NCBI GenBank assembly: GCA_036501345.1
Contig: DASYAN010000005.1
Span: forward strand, 1-7,378
Source of the DNA: DASYAN01 sp036501345
GTDB lineage: Bacteria > Chloroflexota > Ktedonobacteria > Ktedonobacterales > Ktedonobacteraceae
Length of the DNA stretch: 7,378 nt
Direction: 5' to 3'
Shown: positions 1 to 6,247 of the stretch, piece after piece
Layout: every line of letters starts with the position of its first letter
How positions within the stretch are numbered: position 1 is the first letter of the stretch
Notes under the pieces: generated by a model
Seen by the model: only the letters and a program-made list of their open reading frames with translations
What the model was told of the DNA's origin: nothing
Databases searched by the model: none
Translations under genes and position numbers: made by a program

Positions 1-115
1 GCCTCAGTACATAGCCGACGGATCTGGAAGGAGACAGAAATCTTGTTTAAACTACCTCTCCAAAATTCATCTTTAATGTAAACGCGACTATGACTATATT
101 GAAGAATATATTAAG

Positions 116-148
116 TATTATTTTTAATAATAGCATAAATATAAATGC
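116..148. repeat. AT-rich inverted repeats
   Basis: TATTATT (116-122) and AATAATA (126-132) form a perfect 7-base inverted repeat around TTT. Directly after it GCAT (133-136) pairs with ATGC (145-148). They lie in the most AT-rich part of the window and could mark a promoter, a protein-binding site or simply low-complexity DNA. There is no GC-rich stem, so a terminator is unlikely. Confidence 0.35.
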
Positions 149-180
149 AAGTCAATAATATAAATAACATCTACAAATAA

Positions 181-212
181 ACGATATAAAAATCGTAGTT
201 GATTGGACTACG
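181..212. repeat. Two overlapping inverted repeats
   Basis: CGTAGT (194-199) is perfectly complementary to ACTACG (207-212) with a 7-base spacer. ACGAT (181-185) is complementary to ATCGT (192-196) and shares bases with the first repeat, so the two hairpins exclude each other. They sit at the border between the AT-rich stretch and normal-composition DNA. The operator-like form is seen in the sequence. A role in controlling the GMC gene more than 300 bases downstream is only a possibility. Confidence 0.3.
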
Positions 213-500
213 CTGCAAAAATGGGAGTGATCGTATAATGCTCTGCCAAACAAGGTTTGCAACATCTCACCGTCGTGCTTGATCTCTTTTCACACTAAGT
301 GATAGGATAGGTAACAACTGCCACTAAAGACGTGGCCTAGTTTAACACATGGAACTGGCTTGTCAGCATCCATAAGCCAATTCAAGTTATGGCTGTCAGC
401 GCAATGGAATAGATGAGCAACGGTTATCAAGCACTGCTGGCCCATCCTGCTACTCAGATCAGCATGACTGCACAGTCTGATGCTCTGATACCATTGCAAT

Positions 501-511
501 AAGGAAAGGTG
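501..511 (+). promoter_or_regulatory. Ribosome binding site deciding the GMC start
   Basis: AAGGAAAGGTG at 501-511 resembles the anti-Shine-Dalgarno complement AAGGAGGTG and ends 9 bases before ATG 521. The in-frame GTG at 509 lies inside this site and cannot use it, so ATG 521 is preferred. Confidence 0.65.
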
Positions 512-520
512 CAGATCATC

Positions 521-2464
521 ATGGCAAAAATGAATTATGAAGCTGAGTACGATTACATTGTTGTTGGTTCAGGAGCAGGTGGTGGGCCATTGGCCGCCAA
601 CTTAGCCAGGGGTGGTCAAAGAGTGCTGCTGCTTGAGGCAGGTGATGAACATGAGAATTACCGCTATCAAATACCTGCTTTTCATTTCCTCGCCACAGAA
701 GACTCAGGTATGAGCTGGAATTTTTTCGTAAGACATTATTCTGACGAAGCACAGCAGCGCCGTAACAGCAAATTTGTAGCAGAACATGGGGGCGTGTTAT
801 ATCCTCGTGCAGGCACCCTCGGAGGATGCACTGCCCATAATGCCCTGATTACAGTATATCCCCATAATCAGGATTGGGATGATATTGCCCATATGACTGA
901 CGATGCATCTTGGAGTAGCCAGCATATGCGCACCTACTTTGAACGGCTTGAACGATGCCAATACCGAAATAGGCCATGTCTCCCTCCTCGCAACCGCTTA
1001 CTTGCTTGGCTTATCCGCCTCATTCCAGGTCTTGGAAAAGCTTTCGGGAACGAGAGCAGGCATGGATATGATGGATGGCTCGGCACTCAGACTCCAGATC
1101 CAAGCCTTGTCATCCACGACCGCGAGTTTTTCAAAACTCTTACTTCAGCAGCCGAGAAAACCCTCGAAGAACATCTGGGCAGACCCCTCACGCCACTTGA
1201 ACGCTTAGATTGTTTTGATCCCAATGACTGGCATGTGCAACAGAGCAATTCACAAGGTCTGTGGAGAACGCCTTTAGCAACTAACGTTGGTCGCCGCAAC
1301 GGAACGCGCGAATATATCCGCCTAGCTGAGACAATATGTCCCGATAAACTGACCATCAAAACCAATGTCCTCGCAACAAAGGTCTTATTCTCCAACGACA
1401 ACACAGCTATCGGAGTAGAGTACCTTGAGGGGAAACATCTCTACCGTGCCGATCCTTCTGCACGACGGGACACAGCATTCCCAGGAAGTAAACAGGTCTT
1501 TGCAAAACGAGAAATTATTCTCGCCACTGGTGTCTTTAACACGCCCCAGCTCCTCAAGCTTTCGGGCATAGGACCGCGAGAGGAATTAAAAAAGTTTGGT
1601 ATCCCTGTACGTGTAGACCTTCCTGGAGTCGGCGAGAATTTGCAGGATCGTTATGAAATAAATATTCTCACAGAGATGAGTACTAACTTTCCGCCCCTGC
1701 TTAAATCCGATCAACTACCTGATCCAGCCTTTAGACAGTGGCAATACGGAAAAGGCGTGTACACCAGCAACGGTATCGTGCTTGCCATCATAGAAAAATC
1801 TGGACCGGACAGACCTCTGCCAGATCTCTACATTTTCGGCCTGCCTGGTGCCTTCCGAGGATACTACCCTGGCTACTCTCAAGAACTCCAGCAGAACAGA
1901 AATTACTTTACGTGGGTGATCCTCAAAGCACATACACAAAATACAGCAGGCCGTGTACTGCTCAAATCGAACGATCCCCGAGATACACCCAACATTAATT
2001 TTCACTCCTTCCAGGAAGGCAGCGATACAAGTGGGAAAGATCTTGAGTCAGTGGTCAATGGAGTAGAATTCGTACGGCGTATGATGCAACATGCAAAGCC
2101 GATTGTACGAAGAGAGGTTCTACCTGGAGAACAGATACATACACGCGACGAGGTACGTGAGTTCGTTAGAAATGAAGCCTGGGGACATCATGCCTCCTGT
2201 AGCTGCAAAATGGGTGTACGGAACGATAGAATGGCCGTTGTTGACAGCAAATTCCGCGTTTACGGAGTAAACAACTTGCGCATCGTCGATGCCTCGATCT
2301 TTCCACGTATCCCAGGATTTTTCATTGTCACACCCATTTATATGATAGGTGAAAAGGCCAGTGATGTGATTCTTGCAGAGCTTCATGGCTCGCGAAATAG
2401 TAACTACGCTATCCCTACTCGGGAAACCCACTACGCAGGAGTCTCAGAAGCTACCAGTCTTTAG
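521..2464 (+). CDS. GMC family FAD-dependent oxidoreductase
   Basis: A 647-residue glucose-methanol-choline family flavoenzyme, expected to oxidise an alcohol or sugar hydroxyl with FAD; the electron acceptor is unknown. Residues 10-40 carry the dinucleotide-binding fold (YDYIVVGSGAGGGP, then E39 for the ADP-ribose). GGCTAHNA at 101-108 is GMC signature 1, and ATGVFNTPQLLKLSGIGP at about 335-352 is signature 2. The C-terminal domain has WGHHASCSCKMG, where H557 aligns with the catalytic His, then a VDAS motif and PGFFIVTPIYMIGEKASD. The second catalytic His/Asn found in choline or glucose oxidases aligns with Val here. Length is at the upper end for the family. I see no signal peptide or Tat motif, so it is probably cytoplasmic. 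It is followed after 348 bases by the ThDP enzyme on the same strand. Substrate cannot be assigned; a choline dehydrogenase label would be over-precise. Confidence 0.93.
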   Translation: MAKMNYEAEYDYIVVGSGAGGGPLAANLARGGQRVLLLEAGDEHENYRYQIPAFHFLATEDSGMSWNFFVRHYSDEAQQRRNSKFVAEHGGVLYPRAGTLGGCTAHNALITVYPHNQDWDDIAHMTDDASWSSQHMRTYFERLERCQYRNRPCLPPRNRLLAWLIRLIPGLGKAFGNESRHGYDGWLGTQTPDPSLVIHDREFFKTLTSAAEKTLEEHLGRPLTPLERLDCFDPNDWHVQQSNSQGLWRTPLATNVGRRNGTREYIRLAETICPDKLTIKTNVLATKVLFSNDNTAIGVEYLEGKHLYRADPSARRDTAFPGSKQVFAKREIILATGVFNTPQLLKLSGIGPREELKKFGIPVRVDLPGVGENLQDRYEINILTEMSTNFPPLLKSDQLPDPAFRQWQYGKGVYTSNGIVLAIIEKSGPDRPLPDLYIFGLPGAFRGYYPGYSQELQQNRNYFTWVILKAHTQNTAGRVLLKSNDPRDTPNINFHSFQEGSDTSGKDLESVVNGVEFVRRMMQHAKPIVRREVLPGEQIHTRDEVREFVRNEAWGHHASCSCKMGVRNDRMAVVDSKFRVYGVNNLRIVDASIFPRIPGFFIVTPIYMIGEKASDVILAELHGSRNSNYAIPTRETHYAGVSEATSL

Positions 2465-2470
2465 ACCTAG

Positions 2471-2516
2471 CTGGAGGGTCACACGAGTGGGCCACTGGCA
2501 AACAGGCCATCTCCAG
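2471..2516 (+). terminator. Possible stem-loop after the GMC gene
   Basis: CTGGAG (2471-2476) and CTCCAG (2511-2516) are perfect inverted copies. They enclose AGTGG (2486-2490) and CCACT (2492-2496), another inverted pair. The structure begins 7 bases after the GMC stop. No T-run follows directly; the nearest is TTTTT at 2532-2536. It is therefore not a classic intrinsic terminator and may instead be an mRNA 3'-end stabiliser. Confidence 0.3.
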
Positions 2517-2795
2517 AAGATTAGGAAAAGATTTTTGAGCTTGCTATAGTCAATATCGTAGAGAAAAACAAACCATTTCATGTCCATCAACGCTGGTCGC
2601 TTGTCACCAATCCCAATAGATCATCGTGTACGATAGCAGAGGAGCGGAGATTTGATTTTGCACTAGAGCAAACATCATAGTAGAGGGAAACAGGCATGCG
2701 GCACACCTTTTACACTGTCGATAAGTAAGGTAAAGCCTACCAGCGTATGATGGAGGGACCACCTTTTAACGGACATCTCCACGAATAGATAGAAG

Positions 2796-2802
2796 AAAAG
2801 GA
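2796..2802 (+). promoter_or_regulatory. Ribosome binding site of the ThDP enzyme
   Basis: AAAAGGA at 2796-2802 lies 10 bases before ATG 2813. The second in-frame ATG at 2819 would be 16 bases away, so 2813 is chosen. Confidence 0.55.
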
Positions 2803-2812
2803 TGAGCAAGAT

Positions 2813-4603
2813 ATGGCTATGCAAGTCAGTGATTTTCTGTTGCGACGACTCTCCGCCTGGGGCATTAAACGTATTTATGGCTATCCCGGTGATGGCATTA
2901 ATGGCATTCTTGGGGGTCTCGAGCGCAACCAGGAATTGTTTGAATTCGTTCAGGTGCGTCACGAAGAGATGGCCGCATTTATGGCTACGGCCCACGCCAA
3001 ATTTACCGATGAAGTCGGCGTCTGTCTGGCAACATCGGGACCAGGAGCTATACATCTCTTGAATGGACTCTATGATGCCAAGATGGATCACCAACCAGTG
3101 GTCGCCATCGTTGGTCAATCAGCACGCGCCGCTATCGGAGGCAATTATCAGCAGGAGGTTGATTTGGCCTCCCTCTTCAAAGATGTTGCAGGCGAATATG
3201 TCTATATGGCATCCAGCCCGGTGCAGATACGCCATCTGGTTGACCGTGCCGTCCGTATCGCCAAAGCTGAGCGCTGCGTGACCTGCATTATTATTCCAAA
3301 AGACGTTCAGGAAATGGATGCAGTCGAGACACCACCGCATAAACATAATACCATCCATTCAGGTTTGGGATACTCGATCCCGCGCATCGTTCCTACCGAC
3401 GCCGATCTACAGCGTGCCGCCGAGATTCTCAATAGCGGCAAAAAAGTTGCCATGCTCGTTGGTGCTGGAGCAAAGCATGCCACCGACGAGATCATTCAGG
3501 TTGCTGAACTGCTCGGTGCTGGCGTTGCTAAAGCATTACTTGGCAAAGAGGTAGTACCAGACGATCTCCCATTTGTCACTGGATGTATCGGATTGCTGGG
3601 TACCAAGCCGAGCTGGGATATGATGATGGAGTGTGATACCCTGCTGATGGTTGGCTCCAGCTTCCCCTACTCCGAGTTTCTCCCCAAAGAGGGACAGGCA
3701 CGTGGCATACAGATCGATATTGACCCACGTATGCTTGGCCTGCGCTATCCAATGGAGCTGAACCTGATTGGCGATAGCAAAGAGACGTTGCGAGCCCTCA
3801 TTTCCTTCCTACAACGCAAGACCGATCGTTCATGGCGCCAAAAGATCGAAAAGGATAACCAGTCTTGGGAAAAGATTGTCAAAGCTCGTGCCATGGAAAA
3901 AGCTGATCCGCTTAATCCCGAGCGCGTGTTCTGGGAATTGTCGCAACGGTTACCCGATAACTGCATTTTGACCAGCGACGCCGGAACAGGCACCAACTGG
4001 TATGGACGCATTATTAAGATGCGCCGTGGTATGATGGGCTCTCTCTCAGGAAGTCTTGCCACGATGGGATCTGCCGTTCCCTACGCCATCGCAGCCAAGT
4101 TCGCCTATCCTAATCGGCCAATCATCGCACTAACTGGTGATGGGGCGATGCAGATGAATGGCATGAATGAAATGCTCACCGTGGAGAAATATTGGAAGCG
4201 CTGGGGAAATCCTCATCTCATCTTCCTCGTGCTCAACAACCGCGACTTGAATCAGGTCACCTGGGAAATGCGCATCGAAGCTGGCAATCCGAAGCTGGAG
4301 TCAACACAAAATCTGCCTGACTTCCCCTATGCCCGCTATGCTGACCTGCTCGGACTGCGCGGCATTCGCGTCGACCGACCAGACGATGTTGCCGCTGCCT
4401 GGGAGATGGCCTTCAAATCCGATCGTCCAGTGATCTTTGAGGCCTATACCTCTGGTGACGTTCCCACGATACCACCGCACATTACCTTTGAAGAGGCAAA
4501 AAATTATACAGCGGCACTGTTAAAGGGTGATCCCGACGAAGCCAACATCATCAAGCAATCAATCAAAGAGGTTGCTAAGGGAGTTCTTCCAAAGAAAAGC
4601 TAA
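2813..4603 (+). CDS. Thiamine diphosphate-dependent enzyme, pyruvate oxidase-like
   Basis: A 596-residue member of the acetolactate synthase/pyruvate oxidase superfamily. It should bind thiamine diphosphate and Mg2+ and decarboxylate a 2-oxo acid, probably pyruvate. The N-terminal PYR domain (about 5-170) contains YPGDGINGI and RHEEMAAF, whose E51 is the conserved Glu that activates the cofactor. SGPGAIHLLNGLYDA at 75-89 is typical. The middle domain (about 190-335), including VGAGA and DIDP, is the region that binds FAD in pyruvate oxidases. The C-terminal PP domain has GDGAM at 442-446 and NN at 475-476, the metal/ThDP motif. The PYR domain reads much like E. coli PoxB. The tail ends in a mixed charged/hydrophobic helix (about 576-593), where PoxB carries its membrane-binding segment, but I cannot show that function here. 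The relic of an enolase-superfamily gene starts 26 bases downstream, so the two were probably co-transcribed. Acetolactate synthase is the main alternative. Confidence 0.9.
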   Translation: MAMQVSDFLLRRLSAWGIKRIYGYPGDGINGILGGLERNQELFEFVQVRHEEMAAFMATAHAKFTDEVGVCLATSGPGAIHLLNGLYDAKMDHQPVVAIVGQSARAAIGGNYQQEVDLASLFKDVAGEYVYMASSPVQIRHLVDRAVRIAKAERCVTCIIIPKDVQEMDAVETPPHKHNTIHSGLGYSIPRIVPTDADLQRAAEILNSGKKVAMLVGAGAKHATDEIIQVAELLGAGVAKALLGKEVVPDDLPFVTGCIGLLGTKPSWDMMMECDTLLMVGSSFPYSEFLPKEGQARGIQIDIDPRMLGLRYPMELNLIGDSKETLRALISFLQRKTDRSWRQKIEKDNQSWEKIVKARAMEKADPLNPERVFWELSQRLPDNCILTSDAGTGTNWYGRIIKMRRGMMGSLSGSLATMGSAVPYAIAAKFAYPNRPIIALTGDGAMQMNGMNEMLTVEKYWKRWGNPHLIFLVLNNRDLNQVTWEMRIEAGNPKLESTQNLPDFPYARYADLLGLRGIRVDRPDDVAAAWEMAFKSDRPVIFEAYTSGDVPTIPPHITFEEAKNYTAALLKGDPDEANIIKQSIKEVAKGVLPKKS

Positions 4604-4615
4604 GCTATTGAGAGC

Positions 4616-4842
4616 GAGGGAGCAGAGGTATGGCAAACACAAAATTTGGCGATAATGGTATCGCTATCGCATAGCTTGATGTCTCAGCCTACACGATACC
4701 TACCAATGCTCCCAAGCCAGTGTAGACATCCGTTGTACTCACACCAGCCGCGATGTTTGCAGGCATTGATATATATTGGACAAGAAAAGCATACTTATCC
4801 AGATTGGATAAAAAAAATGATAAATGCGATCTGAGAACCTAA
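4616..4842 (+). pseudogene. Remnant N-terminus of an enolase-superfamily (mandelate racemase-like) gene
   Basis: A good Shine-Dalgarno site (GAGGGAG, 4616-4622) stands 7 bases before ATG 4630. The frame from there reads about 70 codons to a TAA at 4840, with in-frame TAG stops at 4672 and 4723. Between the stops it reads LDVSAYTIPTNAPKPV. This strongly resembles the opening strand of mandelate racemase/muconate-lactonising-type proteins (VSAYTIPTDAPEADGT...). After the second stop, TSVVLTPAAMFAGIDIYWT fits the next segment of that family (TTxVLVxAxAGGxTGxGYTY), with a few residues missing. The capping domain remainder and the whole catalytic barrel are absent, so the gene is dead and mostly deleted. 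It would have encoded a racemase or sugar-acid dehydratase. The family match is from memory of the motif, and a database search would settle it. Confidence 0.55.
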
Positions 4843-4850
4843 AGATAGAT

Positions 4851-4858
4851 AAGGGAGG
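4851..4858 (+). promoter_or_regulatory. Ribosome binding site deciding the SDR start
   Basis: AAGGGAGG at 4851-4858 is a strong Shine-Dalgarno match 10 bases before ATG 4869. The in-frame ATG at 4824 lies upstream of it, inside relic DNA, and would add 15 residues lacking SDR character. The start is therefore 4869. Confidence 0.75.
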
Positions 4859-4868
4859 CGAGAGAAGA

Positions 4869-5885
4869 ATGCAACCTATGCCAGCACATACGCCACAAGT
4901 CGTTGTTATTACAGGTGCCTCAGCAGGCGTTGGACGCGCTATTGTTCAGGCTTTTGCCAAACGAGGAGCCCATATCGGTCTGTTGGCACGCGGTCAGGCT
5001 GGTCTGGAAGCTGCAGCTAGGGATGTTGAAGCATTGGGAGGCAAAGCACTTTTACTTCCAACTGACGTGGCTAATGCGGAACAAGTTGAGCTTGCGGCCG
5101 CACGGGTTGAAGAGGTATTCGGACCAATTGAAATCTGGATCAATGCCGCAATGACCTCCGTTTTCTCTCCCACTATGGAAATGACTTCCGAGGACTATAA
5201 GCGCGTCACTGAGGTTACCTACCTCGGCTTTGTCTATGGAACATTAGCAGCATTGCGTCGTATGGTTTCTCGCGATAGAGGCAGGATTATTCAGATCGGT
5301 TCAGCGTTGGCCTATCGGGGCATTCCATTGCAATCCGCCTATTGCGGGAGCAAGCACGCAATCCAGGGCTTCACAGAATCGGTGCGTTGTGAGTTGATTC
5401 ACGATAATAGTCATGTCAAGATCAGCATGGTACAACTTCCTGCCGTCAACACGCCCCAATTTCTTTGGGTCAAGAACCGTTTGCCCAACAAGCCACAACC
5501 TGTCCCTCCCATTTATCAGCCTGAAGTTATCGCTGATACCGTAACTTATATAGCCGACCATTACCGCCGTCAACTCTATGTTGGCATGTCAACAGTGATC
5601 GCAATACAGGCCAATAAATTCTTTCCAGGTCTTGGCGACTGGTACCTTGGCAAAACTGGCTACAAGTCGCAGCAGACCGACGAGCCTGCAAATCCATTCG
5701 CACGCAATAATTTGTGGGCACCAGTTGACGATGAGCGCGATTATGGGGCTCACGGTACCTTTGACAATAGAGCCCACAGCAAAAGCCTACAAGTATGGGC
5801 CGATACCCACCTCAGTTTGGTTGGCCTACTACTGGCTAGCCTTGTTAGCATTATTACAGTAGGCTTGATCCGAAAAAACAAATAA
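4869..5885 (+). CDS. Short-chain dehydrogenase/reductase with C-terminal membrane anchor
   Basis: A 338-residue classical-type SDR, longer than the usual 250 because of a C-terminal extension. It should catalyse NADP(H)-linked oxidation or reduction of a hydroxyl/carbonyl group. TGASAGVG at 15-22 is the cofactor glycine motif, and R41 at the end of the second strand (LLARG) favours NADPH. NAAM at 92-95 stands for the usual NNAG. S145, Y158 and K162 (YCGSK) form the catalytic triad with the standard 13- and 4-residue spacing. The Asn of the classical catalytic tetrad aligns with T117 (EVTYLG). Residues about 315-334 are a continuous hydrophobic stretch followed by RKNK, a single tail anchor with the catalytic domain predicted to be cytoplasmic. 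It lies directly downstream of the enolase-family relic and about 265 bases after the ThDP enzyme, on the same strand. The substrate is unknown. Confidence 0.9.
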   Translation: MQPMPAHTPQVVVITGASAGVGRAIVQAFAKRGAHIGLLARGQAGLEAAARDVEALGGKALLLPTDVANAEQVELAAARVEEVFGPIEIWINAAMTSVFSPTMEMTSEDYKRVTEVTYLGFVYGTLAALRRMVSRDRGRIIQIGSALAYRGIPLQSAYCGSKHAIQGFTESVRCELIHDNSHVKISMVQLPAVNTPQFLWVKNRLPNKPQPVPPIYQPEVIADTVTYIADHYRRQLYVGMSTVIAIQANKFFPGLGDWYLGKTGYKSQQTDEPANPFARNNLWAPVDDERDYGAHGTFDNRAHSKSLQVWADTHLSLVGLLLASLVSIITVGLIRKNK

Positions 5886-5894
5886 GGTAGAGTA

Positions 5895-5943
5895 GGGGCC
5901 ATCGACTTTTAAAGTGACGACTCCCCATGCATAAATGACGGGG
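5895..5943 (+). mobile_element. Possible decayed IS200/IS605-type end or terminator hairpin
   Basis: GGGG (5895-5898) can pair with CCCC (5923-5926) around the perfect pair ACTTT/AAAGT (5905-5909, 5911-5915). Alternatively the same CCCC pairs with GGGG (5940-5943) around CAT-AA-ATG (5930-5937). The second hairpin, followed by CTTTCTGG, looks like the right-end hairpin of IS605-family/TnpB elements (CCCCGTGCAT-AA-ATGCACGGGG) after one substitution and one deletion. No TnpA or TnpB gene lies in the window, so at most this is an orphan end. It starts 10 bases after the SDR stop, so an imperfect intrinsic terminator of the SDR gene is the simpler reading. Confidence 0.35.
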
Positions 5944-6006
5944 CTTTCTGGGCCAACGTGGTAAGAAGATACCCAGCAAACTGATTGAGAATACAGTACA
6001 CTAACA

Positions 6007-6046
6007 TAGTATATTTGTAGTATAGATTACACTTTTATTGTAGTAT
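6007..6046. repeat. Helically phased TAGTAT repeats
   Basis: TAGTAT occurs at 6007-6012, 6018-6023 and 6041-6046, with starts 11 and 23 bases apart, close to one and two helical turns. The last two are part of a longer shared TTGTAGTAT (6015-6023, 6038-6046). A related TGTAGTGTAT lies at 6112-6121. The spacing would place all copies on one face of the helix, as in cooperative binding sites, though AT-rich DNA produces such words by chance. Confidence 0.4.
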
Positions 6047-6064
6047 CCCCCTGCATTTTTACAA

Positions 6065-6103
6065 CTTTTTTATAACATCTTCATCGCTTTTTTATAGCAT
6101 CTT
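6065..6103. repeat. Two 17-base direct repeats, 22-base period
   Basis: CTTTTTTATAACATCTT (6065-6081) and CTTTTTTATAGCATCTT (6087-6103) agree at 16 of 17 positions, with starts 22 bases apart. This could be a pair of operator sites for a dimeric regulator. The variable base falls in the ATARCAT core, which in the second copy forms one arm of the palindrome at 6094-6112. Confidence 0.6.
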
Positions 6104-6112
6104 GTATGCTAT
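6094..6112. promoter_or_regulatory. Palindrome, candidate operator
   Basis: ATAGCAT (6094-6100) and ATGCTAT (6106-6112) are perfect inverted copies around CTTGT. The left arm is shared with the second direct repeat, and a near copy (ATAACAT, 6072-6078) sits 22 bases upstream. The size suits a helix-turn-helix dimer. The nearest regulator gene starts about 220 bases downstream, so autoregulation is possible but unproven. Confidence 0.4.
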
Positions 6113-6132
6113 GTAGTGTATATTTTTCTAAG

Positions 6133-6216
6133 GGATGGTTCAAATGAACTTGACAGTTCTTCTGACAAGACAAGCTCAAATCTATCACATCCGTTTGAGC
6201 ACTACCTGAACCATTC
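6133..6216. repeat. Structured element A: closing stem with two internal hairpins
   Basis: GGATGGTTCA (6133-6142) pairs with TGAACCATTC (6207-6216) over 10 base pairs including one G-U. Inside, CTTGACAG (6149-6156) pairs with CTGACAAG (6162-6169) apart from one A-A mismatch, with a TTCTT loop. GCTCAAA (6174-6180) pairs perfectly with TTTGAGC (6194-6200). Together they form a compact three-way junction. The ends match element B at 6551-6643. It may be a small interspersed repeat, a structured RNA in the 5' leader of the XRE gene, or both. It matches no RNA family I recognise. The tRNA-like TTCAAAT is not in a T-arm context. Confidence 0.55.
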
Positions 6217-6247
6217 TCAGCAAACTACCTGCAAATAATCAAATTTA

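Larger units (their letters stand above)
1..508. other. Non-coding leader region upstream of the GMC gene
   Basis: I see no convincing gene here. Frame 1 is open from the window edge to a TAA at 79-81 and could be the tail of a gene entering from the left, but it is too short to judge. Positions about 84-195 are very AT-rich. From about 200 the composition returns to normal, but all frames are broken by stops. A 29-codon frame (413-502) ends 18 bases before the GMC start and lacks a good ribosome binding site, so I do not call it. A TATAAT hexamer at 234-239 has no matching -35 box. The region probably holds the promoter of the GMC gene, but I cannot place it. Confidence 0.5.
2465..2812. other. 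Spacer between the GMC and ThDP enzyme genes
   Basis: No gene is supported in these 348 bases. The GMC frame continues in register with the ThDP-enzyme frame but meets seven TAG/TAA codons, about what chance predicts. The longest open run (2525-2677) matches no family I know. A hairpin-rich patch at 2471-2516 follows the GMC stop. The 3' end holds the ribosome binding site of the next gene. I could not identify a promoter. Confidence 0.5.

Noticed and set aside
234..239. TATAAT as a promoter -10 box for the GMC gene
   Set aside because: No -35-like hexamer at 16-18 bases, no TGn extension, and it lies 280 bases from the start codon.
290..499. Minus-strand open frame of 69 codons upstream of the GMC gene
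   Set aside because: No family resemblance, no clear ribosome binding site, and it lies divergent in probable promoter DNA; chance length.
338..520. Frame in register with the GMC gene interrupted only by TAG (410) and TAA (500), including a 29-codon frame at 413-502
   Set aside because: About 60 codons with two stops is what random sequence gives, and I recognise nothing in the translation. The strong ribosome binding site supports a fresh start at 521.
2465..2812. Readable stretches in the GMC/ThDP frame (2525-2677 and 2696-2812), possibly a second dead gene
   Set aside because: Seven stops in about 116 codons is no fewer than expected by chance, and no segment matches a known family, unlike the relic at 4630.
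2675..3118. Minus-strand 147-codon open frame
   Set aside because: Lies mostly opposite the ThDP enzyme, whose motifs are certain; antisense shadow.
4766..4795. TTGATA-N18-CATACT as an SDR promoter
   Set aside because: The -10 matches only four of six bases and the site lies in relic coding DNA; too weak to call.
4646..4834. Plus-strand 62-codon open frame between the ThDP enzyme and the SDR
   Set aside because: Its translation has no family character, while the other frame over the same bases reads as an enolase-superfamily N-terminus.
6133..6216. tRNA or hammerhead ribozyme in element A (GGTTCAAAT and CTGACAAG words)
   Set aside because: The TTCAAAT is not in a 5-pair T-arm and no acceptor stem fits. 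The hammerhead core CUGANGA and its GAAA partner are absent.
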